A stretch of 64,000 bases of DNA from Flavobacterium rhamnosiphilum (GCF_004349195.1 NZ_SMLG01000001.1:1-64000); one strand, 5' to 3'; shown: positions 9,375 through 18,409, counted from the stretch's first letter. Made by a program: numbers and translations. Notes: generated by a model not told the origin, from the sequence alone.

Positions 9375-10223
9375 ATGCATATTTTCTACGGAAAAGCATC
9401 TTTAATCGACTATTTGAAATCTATAAAAACCGTCCAGTCCACAATTGGATTTGTTCCCACCATGGGCGCTTTACATCAAGGTCATTTGGCATTAATGCAA
9501 AAATCATTACTGGAAAATGAAAATACTGTCGTGAGTATTTTTGTAAATCCAACACAGTTTAACAATCCTGAAGATTTAGCAAAATACCCAAGAACATTGG
9601 AAGAAGACGTAAAAAAACTTACTGCTTTAAATCCAAATATAATTCTATACGCCCCATCTGTTGAAGACATTTATGACGGAAAACCACTTTCTCAATCTTT
9701 CGATTTTGATGGATTAGAAAATCAAATGGAAGGCAAATTCAGACCCGGACATTTTAATGGCGTAGGCACCATTGTAAAACGTCTTTTTGAAATAGTGGAA
9801 CCAACAAACGCGTATTTTGGCGAAAAAGATTTTCAACAATTACAAATTGTCAAAAAAATGGTCGCCAAAAACCACTTAAAAGTAAACGTAATTGGCTGTC
9901 CCATTTATAGAGAATCCAACAATCTTGCCATGAGCTCCAGAAACGAACGTTTATCAACCGAAGAAAGAGACGAAGCGGCTATTATTTACAAAACACTAAC
10001 CGCGGCAAAAGAAAAATTTGCAACCAATAGTACTGCAACTATTTCAGAATGGGTTCAAAAATCATTCAACAAGAACACGCGCTTCACATTAGAATATTTC
10101 GTAATTGCTGATGAGGCAACACTTTTACCTAGTACCAGAAAAAATAAAAATAAAAAATACCGTGCTTTCATTGCGGTACTAGTCAACAATATTCGATTGA
10201 TTGACACCATTTCATTAAATTAA
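9375..10223 (+). CDS. panC: Pantoate--beta-alanine ligase (pantothenate synthetase)
   Basis: Condenses pantoate with beta-alanine using ATP through a pantoyl-adenylate, the last step of pantothenate (vitamin B5) synthesis, in the cytoplasm. It has 282 residues, the usual length. The nucleotidyltransferase signature is present: TMGALHQGHLALM (HIGH-like) and the KMSKS-equivalent loop MSSRNERLS. VSIFVNPTQFN, the pantoate-binding stretch, and GEKDFQQLQIVKKM are also conserved. It is followed after 14 bases by panD, which supplies its beta-alanine substrate, so the two form an operon starting at the TAAGTTTG promoter. panB, needed for pantoate, is not in the window. Confidence 0.97.
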   Translation: MHIFYGKASLIDYLKSIKTVQSTIGFVPTMGALHQGHLALMQKSLLENENTVVSIFVNPTQFNNPEDLAKYPRTLEEDVKKLTALNPNIILYAPSVEDIYDGKPLSQSFDFDGLENQMEGKFRPGHFNGVGTIVKRLFEIVEPTNAYFGEKDFQQLQIVKKMVAKNHLKVNVIGCPIYRESNNLAMSSRNERLSTEERDEAAIIYKTLTAAKEKFATNSTATISEWVQKSFNKNTRFTLEYFVIADEATLLPSTRKNKNKKYRAFIAVLVNNIRLIDTISLN

Positions 10224-10237
10224 TTTACTTTTGTAAC

Positions 10238-10588
10238 ATGCAAATTCAAGTCGTAAAATCAAAAATACACCGAGTAAAAGTAACCGGAGCCGATTTAAAT
10301 TATATCGGAAGCATTACCATAGACGAAGCATTACTGGAAGCCTCCAATATCATTGAAGGAGAAAGAGTATTCATCGTAAACATCAACAATGGCGAACGCT
10401 TTGACACCTATGCTATCAAAGGTGAAAAAAATTCAGGCATTATAACCCTAAATGGTCCAGCAGCCAGAAAAGTACAAAAAGACGATATTATCATCATTAT
10501 TTCGTATGCCCTACTAGAATTTGAAGAAGCCAAAACCTTCAAGCCTTGGATTATTTTCCCTAACGAAAATGACAATTCTTTGACCTAA
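10238..10588 (+). CDS. panD: Aspartate 1-decarboxylase
   Basis: Converts aspartate to beta-alanine for pantothenate. It has 116 residues, typical of the pyruvoyl-dependent proenzyme. The self-cleavage site is visible in LNYIGSITIDE: cleavage between Gly and Ser near residue 25 makes the pyruvoyl group. Other conserved parts are the substrate-binding region INNGERFDTYAI and the segment LNGPAARKVQKDDIIIIISYA. Co-directional with panC after 14 bases, and closed by a strong hairpin terminator about 95 bases downstream. Confidence 0.97.
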   Translation: MQIQVVKSKIHRVKVTGADLNYIGSITIDEALLEASNIIEGERVFIVNINNGERFDTYAIKGEKNSGIITLNGPAARKVQKDDIIIIISYALLEFEEAKTFKPWIIFPNENDNSLT

Positions 10589-10890
10589 TTTTTTAGAGAA
10601 GAAATACGTACTGATATGCTTTTTGAAAAAGATAAATTCTTTTTTTATATCACTCAAAGTAAAAGTATTTAACCCCACAAGACACTGACTATCTGATTTT
10701 ATAACTCAAAATCAGATAGTCAGTTGTTTTTTTGTTGGCGGCAATTTCAACGCACTAAATCCTATTTATTTTCCTTAAAAGCAAGTGCATTTCTAGCGCC
10801 TTAACTTTTCTTGTTTTTTAAATAAAAGTAAATAAAGTATTATATTGCTGTCTTATTTAGATGTACTTTAATTTCTAAACACTCCAAATT
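10589..10890. other. Intergenic region between panD and esterase-fold gene
   Basis: Holds the panD terminator (10684-10733) and then about 150 AT-rich bases that must contain the promoter of the next gene. I saw no other feature in it. Confidence 0.5.
10684..10733 (+). terminator. Rho-independent terminator of panCD
   Basis: A 17-bp perfect stem (arm ACTGACTATCTGATTTT) with a 7-base loop, followed by TGTTTTTTT. Confidence 0.9.
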
Positions 10891-12039
10891 ATGAAACAAC
10901 TACTACTATTTTTATTCTTCTCTATCACTGCATTTTCACAAAAAACCACCATACCATTCGATTCAAATACTTTGGGCGAAAGCCGGGAAATTACAATTGG
11001 CCTGCCGCCTTCTTTCGAAAAAAACCCAAATAAAAAGTACCCTATACTTATTTTACTCGATGGCGATTACTTATTTGACCCTTTTTACGGCGCCTTGAAT
11101 TACGGTGCCTACTGGGATGATTTACCGGAAATGATTGTCGTTGGCATAAGCCAAAACAAAAATAACGAACGCATTGACGACAGTACTTATGATGAAGCTG
11201 ATGGAGTTCCTTCAGGAAAAGGCGCGAAATTCTTCGAGTTTATTGGCGCCGAATTACTTCCATACATCGAAAAAAAATACCCAGTTGCACCATTCCGAAT
11301 TATTGCAGGACACGACACTACAGCGGGATTTCTAAACTTTTTTCTGTATAAAGACAATCCTATATTCAATGGATATATTTCATTGAGTCCGGAACTTGCT
11401 CCTGAAATGGAAAACCGCATTCCAGAAAAACTTTCAAATTTAAAACAACCTATTTTTTATTATCAATCCAATGGAGATGGAGACATAAAAAAAATTCAAG
11501 AGCCTATAAAAAAACTAGACGAAAACATAAAACAGGTTACTAATCCTGCATTAAATTACAAGTTCGATAATTTTAAGGGCGCATCACACTATTCGCTTGT
11601 ACTGTATTCGATTCCAAATGCGTTATACCAATTTTTCGATGCCTACAAACCCATTTCATCTACTGAATACAGTGAAAAAATTGCCGTGCTTCAATCCGGT
11701 TATGTGGATTATTTGACCAATAAATATGCTGTTTTATCCAAAAGTTTGGGTTTAAAAATACCTATTCGTGTAAACGACTTCAAAGCCATTGAAGCGGCAA
11801 TTCTAAAAAATAAAGCCTATCCTGAATTGGATAAATTAGCAGAAATTGCCAATAAAAATTATCCGAAATCAATGCTTGCCGATTATGAATTGGGGTTAAT
11901 GTATGAAAAAATGGGAGACCCGAAAAAAGCCGCGAAACGCTATCAAAGTGGATCCCAATTAGAGGAAATTGGGGATCTGACAAAAAACATGATGATGGAA
12001 AAATACGATGACATGATAAGCCAAACACCAAAAAAATAA
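10891..12039 (+). CDS. Exported esterase-D-fold protein with TPR-like C-terminus; Ser nucleophile replaced
   Basis: A 382-residue secreted protein with signal peptide MKQLLLFLFFSITAFSQ and an alpha/beta-hydrolase domain of the putative esterase D type at about residues 20-255 (YPILILLDGDYLFDPF, then IVVGISQNKNNER). The nucleophile elbow, normally Gly-x-Ser-x-x, reads AGHDTTAGF, with Asp142 where Ser is expected. The carboxy-terminal 100 residues look like a tetratricopeptide helix pair (DYELGLMYEKMGDPKKAAKRYQ). Whether the Asp allows another chemistry or makes the domain a binding module is unknown. Its stop codon overlaps the radA start by one base, so the two are translationally coupled, though no functional link to DNA repair is obvious. 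Confidence 0.8.
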   Translation: MKQLLLFLFFSITAFSQKTTIPFDSNTLGESREITIGLPPSFEKNPNKKYPILILLDGDYLFDPFYGALNYGAYWDDLPEMIVVGISQNKNNERIDDSTYDEADGVPSGKGAKFFEFIGAELLPYIEKKYPVAPFRIIAGHDTTAGFLNFFLYKDNPIFNGYISLSPELAPEMENRIPEKLSNLKQPIFYYQSNGDGDIKKIQEPIKKLDENIKQVTNPALNYKFDNFKGASHYSLVLYSIPNALYQFFDAYKPISSTEYSEKIAVLQSGYVDYLTNKYAVLSKSLGLKIPIRVNDFKAIEAAILKNKAYPELDKLAEIANKNYPKSMLADYELGLMYEKMGDPKKAAKRYQSGSQLEEIGDLTKNMMMEKYDDMISQTPKK

Positions 12040-13400
12040 TGTCAAAAGTAAAAACAACTTTTTTTTGCCAAAACTGTGGCGCACAATACGCAAAATGGCA
12101 AGGACAATGCAATTCTTGTAAAGAATGGAATACAATAGCAGAGGAAATCATACAGAAACAAGAAAAAACGGCTTGGAAAAGCGAAACTACTTCCAGCAGT
12201 AAAGCACCAAAACCGTTACGAATAAACGAAATTGATTCTGCTCAGGAAATCCGAATGGACACTACCGATGGCGAACTCAATCGCGTATTGGGTGGCGGAA
12301 TAGTTCCTGGTTCCTTGATTCTTTTGGGCGGTGAACCTGGCATTGGAAAAAGCACGCTTTTGCTTCAAATATCCTTAAAGTTACCGTATAAAACCTTATA
12401 TGTTTCGGGCGAAGAAAGTCAGAAACAAATAAAAATGCGTGCCGAAAGAATCACACCAAGCGGAGACAATTGCTATATTCTTACCGAAACCAAAACACAA
12501 AATATATTCAAGCAAATTGAAGCTATTGAACCGGAAATCGTGATTATCGATTCCATTCAAACATTGCATACCGATTATATTGAATCCACTCCCGGCAGTA
12601 TTTCTCAAATTAGAGAAACCACAGCCGAGTTGATCAAATTTGCCAAAGAAACCAATATTCCCGTGATTCTGATTGGTCATATTACCAAAGACGGAAACAT
12701 TGCAGGACCAAAAATATTGGAACACATGGTGGACACGGTTTTACAATTTGAAGGCGACCGAAATCACGTGTACCGCATTTTACGTTCGCTAAAAAACCGT
12801 TTCGGTTCTACTGCTGAAATAGGGATTTATGAAATGTTAGGCAATGGTTTGCGCGAAGTTTCTAATCCTTCAGAAATATTGATTTCACACAAAGATGAGG
12901 AATTATCCGGAACTGCAATTGCGTCAACATTAGAAGGCATGCGCCCATTGATGATTGAAATCCAAGCCTTGGTAAGCACCGCAGTTTACGGAACACCACA
13001 ACGCAGCACCACGGGTTATAATGCCAAAAGACTCAATATGATTTTGGCCGTTTTAGAGAAAAGAGCCGGTTTCAGGCTTGGCGCCAAAGACGTTTTCCTC
13101 AACATAACCGGAGGAATTTCGGTAGATGATCCGGCGATAGATTTGGCTGTTGTAGCCGCCATTTTATCCTCGAATGAAGATATTGCAGTCAATAAAGATT
13201 TTTGCTTTGCCGGCGAAGTGGGACTTTCAGGCGAAATACGTCCGGTGAACCGCGTGGACCAACGCATTCAGGAAGCGGAGAAATTAGGTTTTTCGACCAT
13301 TTTCGTATCCAAATACAATAAAATTGCCTTGAAAAATACAGGAATCAACATTCGATTGGTAGCCAAAATTGAAGATGTGGCGAGTGAGCTGTTTGGGTAA
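12039..13400 (+). CDS. radA: DNA repair protein RadA
   Basis: A RecA-like ATPase that promotes branch migration of recombination intermediates. It has 453 residues with the full domain order: zinc finger CQNCGAQYAKWQGQCNSC at residues 10-27, RecA core with Walker A GGEPGIGKSTLLLQ near residue 92 and the Walker B-like EIVIIDSIQT, the RadA-specific KNRFGSTAE motif, and a C-terminal Lon-protease-like domain (GEVGLSGEIRPVNRVDQRI) with no proteolytic role expected. ATG start overlaps the preceding stop by one base. Confidence 0.98.
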   Translation: MSKVKTTFFCQNCGAQYAKWQGQCNSCKEWNTIAEEIIQKQEKTAWKSETTSSSKAPKPLRINEIDSAQEIRMDTTDGELNRVLGGGIVPGSLILLGGEPGIGKSTLLLQISLKLPYKTLYVSGEESQKQIKMRAERITPSGDNCYILTETKTQNIFKQIEAIEPEIVIIDSIQTLHTDYIESTPGSISQIRETTAELIKFAKETNIPVILIGHITKDGNIAGPKILEHMVDTVLQFEGDRNHVYRILRSLKNRFGSTAEIGIYEMLGNGLREVSNPSEILISHKDEELSGTAIASTLEGMRPLMIEIQALVSTAVYGTPQRSTTGYNAKRLNMILAVLEKRAGFRLGAKDVFLNITGGISVDDPAIDLAVVAAILSSNEDIAVNKDFCFAGEVGLSGEIRPVNRVDQRIQEAEKLGFSTIFVSKYNKIALKNTGINIRLVAKIEDVASELFG

Positions 13401-13543
13401 TATTTGTTATAAATCTAAATTGAAGTAGAAGTTCAATTATTAGATTTGTTTTGAAATTTCCAATTTAATTTTTTCAATCTTTGCGGACACAGACAGCATA
13501 AAAACAGAACCAAACAAACAATTTCCAATAGAAAAATTCAAAA

Positions 13544-14446
13544 ATGATAAGTAATCAAATAAAAAAGCAAAGGATTTTGAGACGATTCGCATTACTATCC
13601 ATAGCACTAATAGTAAGTCATATAAGCTATAGTTGTTTAAAAGAAAAGAATATCCCTCGTCCTGTTTCTAATTCTTTAAAAACATTCAATGCTCCTCCTG
13701 TTTATGCAGAGATATCTGACGTTAACTTTAAAGCCTATTTAAAAACGATAGTGCCATTGGCTTTTACTCCCGATAATAAATTCATTTCAAATCATCCTTC
13801 TGTTGTTTCTTATGATAAAAGGATGACTATTATAAAAAAAAGCATTACTTCTTTGTCTGGTATAGAACATTTTACTTCTTTGAAAGAACTTGATTGCAGA
13901 GACAATCAACTCACTATCCTTGATATAAGTAAAAACCTAACTTTGACAAATCTTAATTGTGGCTACAACCAACTAACTACTCTTGATGTAAGCAAGAACG
14001 TGAATTTGACAAACCTTGAATGTTACAATAACCGACTCACTACTCTTGATATAAGTAAAAACATGAATTTGACAAGGCTTAATTGCGGAAAGAATCAACT
14101 CAGTACCATTAATTTTGGAAAAAAAAATGTTTTGAGAAGTATTTACTGCAACGATAACCAGTTCACAAACCTTGACATCAGTATAAACATGAATTTGACA
14201 AGACTTGAATGCAACAACAACCAACTTACTACCCTTGATGTGAGCAAAAACAGAAGTTTAACAGTCCTATATTGCTACTCTAATAAACTCACTTGCCTTG
14301 ATGTAAGCAATAACAACGGTTTAGTATTCCTTTCCATAGATGAGGCTGTCAAATGTTGTCATCCAAGCATAAAGAATTTTAGAGACAAAGGAGGGGATCT
14401 GTTGGACTCTTATTTACAAGCAATAACTTCTTTTACCTGTCCGTAA
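13544..14446 (+). CDS. Leucine-rich-repeat exported protein
   Basis: A 300-residue protein with an N-terminal hydrophobic segment (ALLSIALIVSHISYSC) that may be a lipoprotein signal ending at Cys31; the lipobox is atypical. About residues 115-275 hold seven consecutive 21-residue leucine-rich repeats with the consensus LTxLxCxxNxLTxLDVSKN, one of them degenerate (STINFGKKNVLRSIYC). The repeats are nearly identical at the DNA level too, which predicts repeat-number variation. A short Cys-containing cap follows. Such bacterial LRR arrays bind proteins, and surface or periplasmic display is likely. No partner gene is adjacent. Function unknown. Confidence 0.85.
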   Translation: MISNQIKKQRILRRFALLSIALIVSHISYSCLKEKNIPRPVSNSLKTFNAPPVYAEISDVNFKAYLKTIVPLAFTPDNKFISNHPSVVSYDKRMTIIKKSITSLSGIEHFTSLKELDCRDNQLTILDISKNLTLTNLNCGYNQLTTLDVSKNVNLTNLECYNNRLTTLDISKNMNLTRLNCGKNQLSTINFGKKNVLRSIYCNDNQFTNLDISINMNLTRLECNNNQLTTLDVSKNRSLTVLYCYSNKLTCLDVSNNNGLVFLSIDEAVKCCHPSIKNFRDKGGDLLDSYLQAITSFTCP

Positions 14447-14629
14447 TTTTATTACTTTTTAATTATCTAATAGCATCAAAACACATCAAGTTTATTTGAC
14501 CTTTTTTAAATATTTATTACTGTTATAGTCTATTTGAAGTTGATCCATTTCATTCTTAATAATATTTAATGAATCTATATTCTCTTCAGGGTGTTGTGAA
14601 AACCCGACCGCGCGGATATGTCACCGCAA

Positions 14630-14657
14630 CGATAGCGCGGATTTGCAATCCGTGCCC
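14630..14657 (+). repeat. REP-like hairpin, single copy
   Basis: CGATAGCGCGGATTTGCAAT followed by CCGTGCCC. The core GCGCGGATT-TGC-AATCCGTGC forms a 9-bp stem with one G-T wobble. A truncated related segment (GCGCGGATATG) lies just before it at 14610. The same family recurs at 36627 and, inverted, at 36737. Confidence 0.75.
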
Positions 14658-14698
14658 ATCACAGTGAGCAGAAAATATAGAATAATTATAAAGTAAAA

Positions 14699-15223
14699 AT
14701 GAAATCGTTTCAAGAACACTTACAAATCGTCAATACCTTTCATGAACTTGGAGAAACCATTGCTGCTGCCCAGTTTTTAATACAAGAATATGGTTTAGAA
14801 AATCCAAATTTCAAAGGCTTCGAATTAAGGGAAAAAGCCAAACCGGAATTTATCCTGATGACAACGGAAGGCGTTTTAGGCGAACCCCAAATCATCCGAA
14901 TTCCCGAAAATACATTCGAATATCCGCTGGAATTAATGCTCAATCTTCTGGCGCATGAAATGATTCACGTGAGTCAAAAAACGAAAGAAAATCGGATTGA
15001 AGACAAAAATGAAAGGGAATGGCAAGCCTATTATGAAATGCTTTTTCATAAAAAATTCCCTCAAATCCCTGAGCTTACTGATTTCCACAAACGCTTCTTT
15101 GCAAAAAAAGCGTTGGAATACTACAATAGAATGGACGAAGGTTCTGAACTTCAATTAAAATATGCAACTCAAAAACTGGAAACAGACAATCTGCTGTCTT
15201 TTCTGGATGCAAAAATAAAATAG
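14699..15223 (+). CDS. Small protein with HExxH zinc-protease-like motif
   Basis: A 174-residue cytoplasmic protein; no signal peptide or membrane segment is seen. The notable motif is LLAHEMIHVSQ at about residues 79-89, an HExxH zinc-binding signature of metallopeptidases, followed 15-20 residues later by NEREWQAYYEM, where a glutamate could be the third ligand. The rest is helical and charged. I cannot assign a family, and substrates are unknown. A SprT-like or stress-related metallopeptidase fold is possible but not shown. It is followed by two other small genes on the same strand, each with its own spacer of 40-135 bases. Confidence 0.55.
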   Translation: MKSFQEHLQIVNTFHELGETIAAAQFLIQEYGLENPNFKGFELREKAKPEFILMTTEGVLGEPQIIRIPENTFEYPLELMLNLLAHEMIHVSQKTKENRIEDKNEREWQAYYEMLFHKKFPQIPELTDFHKRFFAKKALEYYNRMDEGSELQLKYATQKLETDNLLSFLDAKIK

Positions 15224-15357
15224 CGCTTTTTCTGTTTCCATGATTCACCTTATTTATTTCTTATTTATTTCTTATTTTAAATAAAAAACAACAAATCAGG
15301 AAAGAGATTCATTATTTTTCGTAAATTTATGTTTAACAACGCTTTACGAAAATAGAA

Positions 15358-15762
15358 ATGAAACCATCACACCAAACCATGACTCATTTATACGAACATT
15401 TAGGCAAAGTGTTCTATTCTATTGCGGCCACAGACAAAACCATTCGTGAAGAAGAAATCGAAAAACTCAAACAAATCATAAAGACGGAATGGCTTCCGCT
15501 GGAAAATAGCTTCAATGAATTTGGCGATGACACCGCTTATGAAATCGAAATTGTTTTTGACTGGCTTGTCGCCAATGAATGGGAATTTGAACAGGTGATG
15601 CCAGATTTTAAAATTTTCAGAGAAGAACATCAACACTTGTTCACTCCAGAGATTAATGCCTTAATTCTAAAAACTGCCAACGCTATAGCTTCTTCATTTT
15701 CAAGAAAAAATAAATCAGAACACGTTCTAATAAGTCAACTGAGCACGATTCTGTTGCAATAA
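15358..15762 (+). CDS. TerB-like small helical protein
   Basis: A 134-residue soluble, all-helical, acidic protein. The segment KVFYSIAATDKTIREEEIEKLKQII near residues 17-41 resembles the first helices of TerB/DjlA-N tellurite-resistance-type domains (YxxAxADGxIxxxExxxL), which bind metal through acidic residues. Assignment rests on this pattern only. It sits between the HExxH gene and the baeRF-like gene, all plus strand. Role unknown. Confidence 0.5.
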   Translation: MKPSHQTMTHLYEHLGKVFYSIAATDKTIREEEIEKLKQIIKTEWLPLENSFNEFGDDTAYEIEIVFDWLVANEWEFEQVMPDFKIFREEHQHLFTPEINALILKTANAIASSFSRKNKSEHVLISQLSTILLQ

Positions 15763-15805
15763 AAATGGAATAAAATAATCTACTTTAATTTAAAATAGCA
15801 AAGAC

Positions 15806-16240
15806 ATGAAAAGACAAACTGGCATTTGGATAGACTCCTCAAAAGCAATAATTGTTGCTCTTGATGGTGATACAGAAAAAATTACCGAAATAGATTCTGA
15901 TGTCGAAAACAGTGTACATCATAATGACGAAGGTAATAAAGGAACTTTCTCAGGGGTTCATCATGGCAATAGTGACAAAAAATTTGATGATCGAAAAAAA
16001 CAAGAACTGGATTATTTTATAAAATCAGTGCTCTCCTATGTGAAAAAATCGGATGAACTTATTGTTTTTGGTCCGGCACAAACCAAAACTAAACTGGAAC
16101 AAAAATTAATGACGGATCATTTAATTGAACCCGGAAAACTAAAAGCAGTAGAAACAGCAGACAAAATGACTTTAAACCAGATTGTGGAAAAAGTAAGACG
16201 ATTTTATAACCCGTTTGAGTATAAAGAACCAAAGCCATAA
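15806..16240 (+). CDS. baeRF-like (eRF1-related) small protein
   Basis: A 144-residue soluble protein. The opening MKRQTGIWIDSSKAIIVALD resembles small bacterial proteins related to the archaeal/eukaryotic release factor core (baeRF families), which typically begin with a GIWID-x-xKAxIV strand. A His/Gly-rich linker (HHNDEGNKGTFSGVHHG) follows, then an alpha/beta part with DELIVFGPAQTKTKLEQ and a helical end. Such proteins are proposed to act at ribosomes under stress, but there is little experimental support. The call is by motif resemblance only. A hairpin terminator follows within 30 bases. Confidence 0.5.
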   Translation: MKRQTGIWIDSSKAIIVALDGDTEKITEIDSDVENSVHHNDEGNKGTFSGVHHGNSDKKFDDRKKQELDYFIKSVLSYVKKSDELIVFGPAQTKTKLEQKLMTDHLIEPGKLKAVETADKMTLNQIVEKVRRFYNPFEYKEPKP

Positions 16241-16270
16241 AACTAATTTAGCTGCTATACCATAATTTAG

Positions 16271-16303
16271 AAACTACAACGCTTTACAGGTTGTAGTTTT
16301 TTT
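16271..16303 (+). terminator. Rho-independent terminator
   Basis: 10-bp stem AAACTACAAC / GTTGTAGTTT with a 9-base loop and a run of T, just after the baeRF-like gene. Confidence 0.8.
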
Positions 16304-16441
16304 ATTTAAAAAAATCATTTTCCACAATCAAAATGCTAAAGAAAACCATAAAAATCTTTCCTTTAGTAATATTTTCCTTTTCTTTATGGCCGAGATTCCA
16401 AGCGCATTGTATTTTAGATTGTATTAATTATCAAACTGTTT

Positions 16442-18409
16442 ATGAAAACCGGAAAACAAAAACTAATTCTAGCAGCAAAAATACTTTTTGTATTGTTTGT
16501 TACTTTAATTATTGCTTTTTATATATTTCGAGATGCCGTTTTACAACAAACAATAGCGAAAGTTTCCAATGAAATGCAAGTGGATTACAACAGTACTTTT
16601 ACGATAAAAAAAGCTTCTTTTGACGGCTTGTCCGGACTGAATTTTACTGAAATAATACTGGTTCCAAAAAATGCAGACACTCTTTTTAAAATACAAAAAT
16701 TAAAAACCAGCGTTAATTTATGGCACCTTATAACGGGCGATGTCCAGCTTGGAACTTTAGAAGTCCAGAACGGTTTTGTCCAATTAGTAAAAAAAGGAAA
16801 GGTGAGGAATTTTGATGCTTTTCTAAAAAAAGACAATCAAACAGAAATACGCGATGAGAAAAGAGATTACGCTCAGTTTGCCTATAGAATCATCTCAAAA
16901 GCACTGAATTTAGTTCCGACAGATATGATTCTGGACAATCTTTCTTTCCGACTTAATGATAACGGGAAAAAAGCAACTATCAATTTCCAAAAACTGCGAT
17001 TGGTCAATAAACAACTGGAAACATCCATTCAAGTTCAAACCAATACGATTTCGCAACGATGGAGAATCAAAGGATTTGCCGATCCAAGAAATAAAAAAGC
17101 GGATATTCGTTTCGTCAATATTGATACTGGCGCAATCCAAATGCCGTATTTAGACGAGCGTTTCAACCTGAAATCGAGTTTTGACTCTATCCGATTGAAT
17201 ATTCAAAACATCGATAAAGACGGTGACGAATTGCATATTGATGGGTTTATGGCTATTGCCAATTTAAAAATCAACCATCCGAAAATTGCCAGTAAAGATG
17301 TTATCCTCAAGAATGCCAAATTTGATTATCGATTCTTATTGGGTTCCGATTTTATTTCTATTGACAGCAGTTCAACGGTTCAGTTGAATAAAATAAAATT
17401 TCATCCCTACGTGGCTTACGAAACTGAAAAAGACACGATTTACAAACTCAAAGTATCCATTCCAAAAATGAAAGCGCAGGACTTTATTACTTCGCTTCCT
17501 GACGGTTTATTTACCCACTTTCAAGGAATGGAAGCCAGTGGTAATTTTGATTACAAATTGGATTTTGCATTCAACCAAAACAAACCCAATCAGCTGGTTT
17601 TTGACAGCAAATTGAAGAAAGAAAATCTAAAAATAACAAAATACGGCGAAGCCAATCTCAACAAACTTAATGGCGAATTTGTGTATCGGGCACTTATAAA
17701 AAATGTGTTGCAACGTCCGGTTTTAGTTGGTGCAGCCAATCCAAATTATACGCCTTTAGACCAAATTTCACCGTATTTAAGAAAGTCGGTTTTGACAACT
17801 GAAGATCCTTCTTTCTTTTCGCATCGTGGTTTCATCAGCGAAGCATTCAAACAATCCATAGTCAAAAACATAAGAACCAAAAAATTCTCCCGTGGCGCCA
17901 GTACCATCAGCATGCAATTAGTAAAAAATGCTTTTCTGAGTCGGGAGAAAACAGTATCCCGCAAACTAGAGGAAATTTTATTGGTTTACATTCTGGAAAA
18001 CAACAGGATTGTGAGCAAGGAACGCATGCTCGAAGTGTATTTTAATATTATCGAATGGGGTCCAAATGTATATGGAATTGGCGAAGCGAGTCAGTTTTAT
18101 TTCCAAAAAACACCTTCGGAATTATCGCTGAACGAATGCTTGTATCTCGCCCGAATTATTCCAAGTCCTAAAAAATTCATGTATCAGTTTAACGATCAAG
18201 GGATGTTGAAAGATTTTGCTGTGAAACAAGAATCGTTCTTAACAAATATCATGTTTCAAAGAGGACTTTTGACTCCTGAAGACACTATTTACAAGTCCTT
18301 ACCCATATTAATTTCAGGACCTGCACGATCTTTTATCAAATTCAAAGTACAAGATTCAACGCAAATAAGAGTGGATTCTTTATCCGTTGATGATGAATTT
18401 GATCTTTAA
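16442..18409 (+). CDS. Membrane-anchored GT51 peptidoglycan transglycosylase with AsmA-like region
   Basis: A 655-residue protein with a single N-terminal membrane anchor at about residues 7-28, a long beta-rich periplasmic region (30-410) of the kind seen in AsmA/DUF748-like proteins, and a GT51 domain at about residues 430-590. The GT51 motifs are complete: LTTEDPSFFSHRG (catalytic Glu), RGASTISMQLVKN, RKLEEILLVYILE and IEWGPNVYGIGEASQFYF. No transpeptidase domain follows, so it should polymerise glycan strands from lipid II without cross-linking them. The SISMQ variant replaces the usual SISQQ. A 79-residue frame overlapping its start (16333-16572) is not credible. Genes on either side are unrelated. 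Confidence 0.88.
   Translation: MKTGKQKLILAAKILFVLFVTLIIAFYIFRDAVLQQTIAKVSNEMQVDYNSTFTIKKASFDGLSGLNFTEIILVPKNADTLFKIQKLKTSVNLWHLITGDVQLGTLEVQNGFVQLVKKGKVRNFDAFLKKDNQTEIRDEKRDYAQFAYRIISKALNLVPTDMILDNLSFRLNDNGKKATINFQKLRLVNKQLETSIQVQTNTISQRWRIKGFADPRNKKADIRFVNIDTGAIQMPYLDERFNLKSSFDSIRLNIQNIDKDGDELHIDGFMAIANLKINHPKIASKDVILKNAKFDYRFLLGSDFISIDSSSTVQLNKIKFHPYVAYETEKDTIYKLKVSIPKMKAQDFITSLPDGLFTHFQGMEASGNFDYKLDFAFNQNKPNQLVFDSKLKKENLKITKYGEANLNKLNGEFVYRALIKNVLQRPVLVGAANPNYTPLDQISPYLRKSVLTTEDPSFFSHRGFISEAFKQSIVKNIRTKKFSRGASTISMQLVKNAFLSREKTVSRKLEEILLVYILENNRIVSKERMLEVYFNIIEWGPNVYGIGEASQFYFQKTPSELSLNECLYLARIIPSPKKFMYQFNDQGMLKDFAVKQESFLTNIMFQRGLLTPEDTIYKSLPILISGPARSFIKFKVQDSTQIRVDSLSVDDEFDL

Noticed and set aside
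13905..14330. Regular repeats that could look like a CRISPR array
   Set aside because: The units lie inside an open reading frame and encode leucine-rich repeats with a 63-base period; there are no unique spacers and no cas genes.
16333..16572. 79-residue frame with hydrophobic start before the GT51 gene
   Set aside because: It overlaps the GT51 coding start by 130 bases in another frame and turns into low-complexity Asn/Ser/Lys sequence; GT51 has full motif support.
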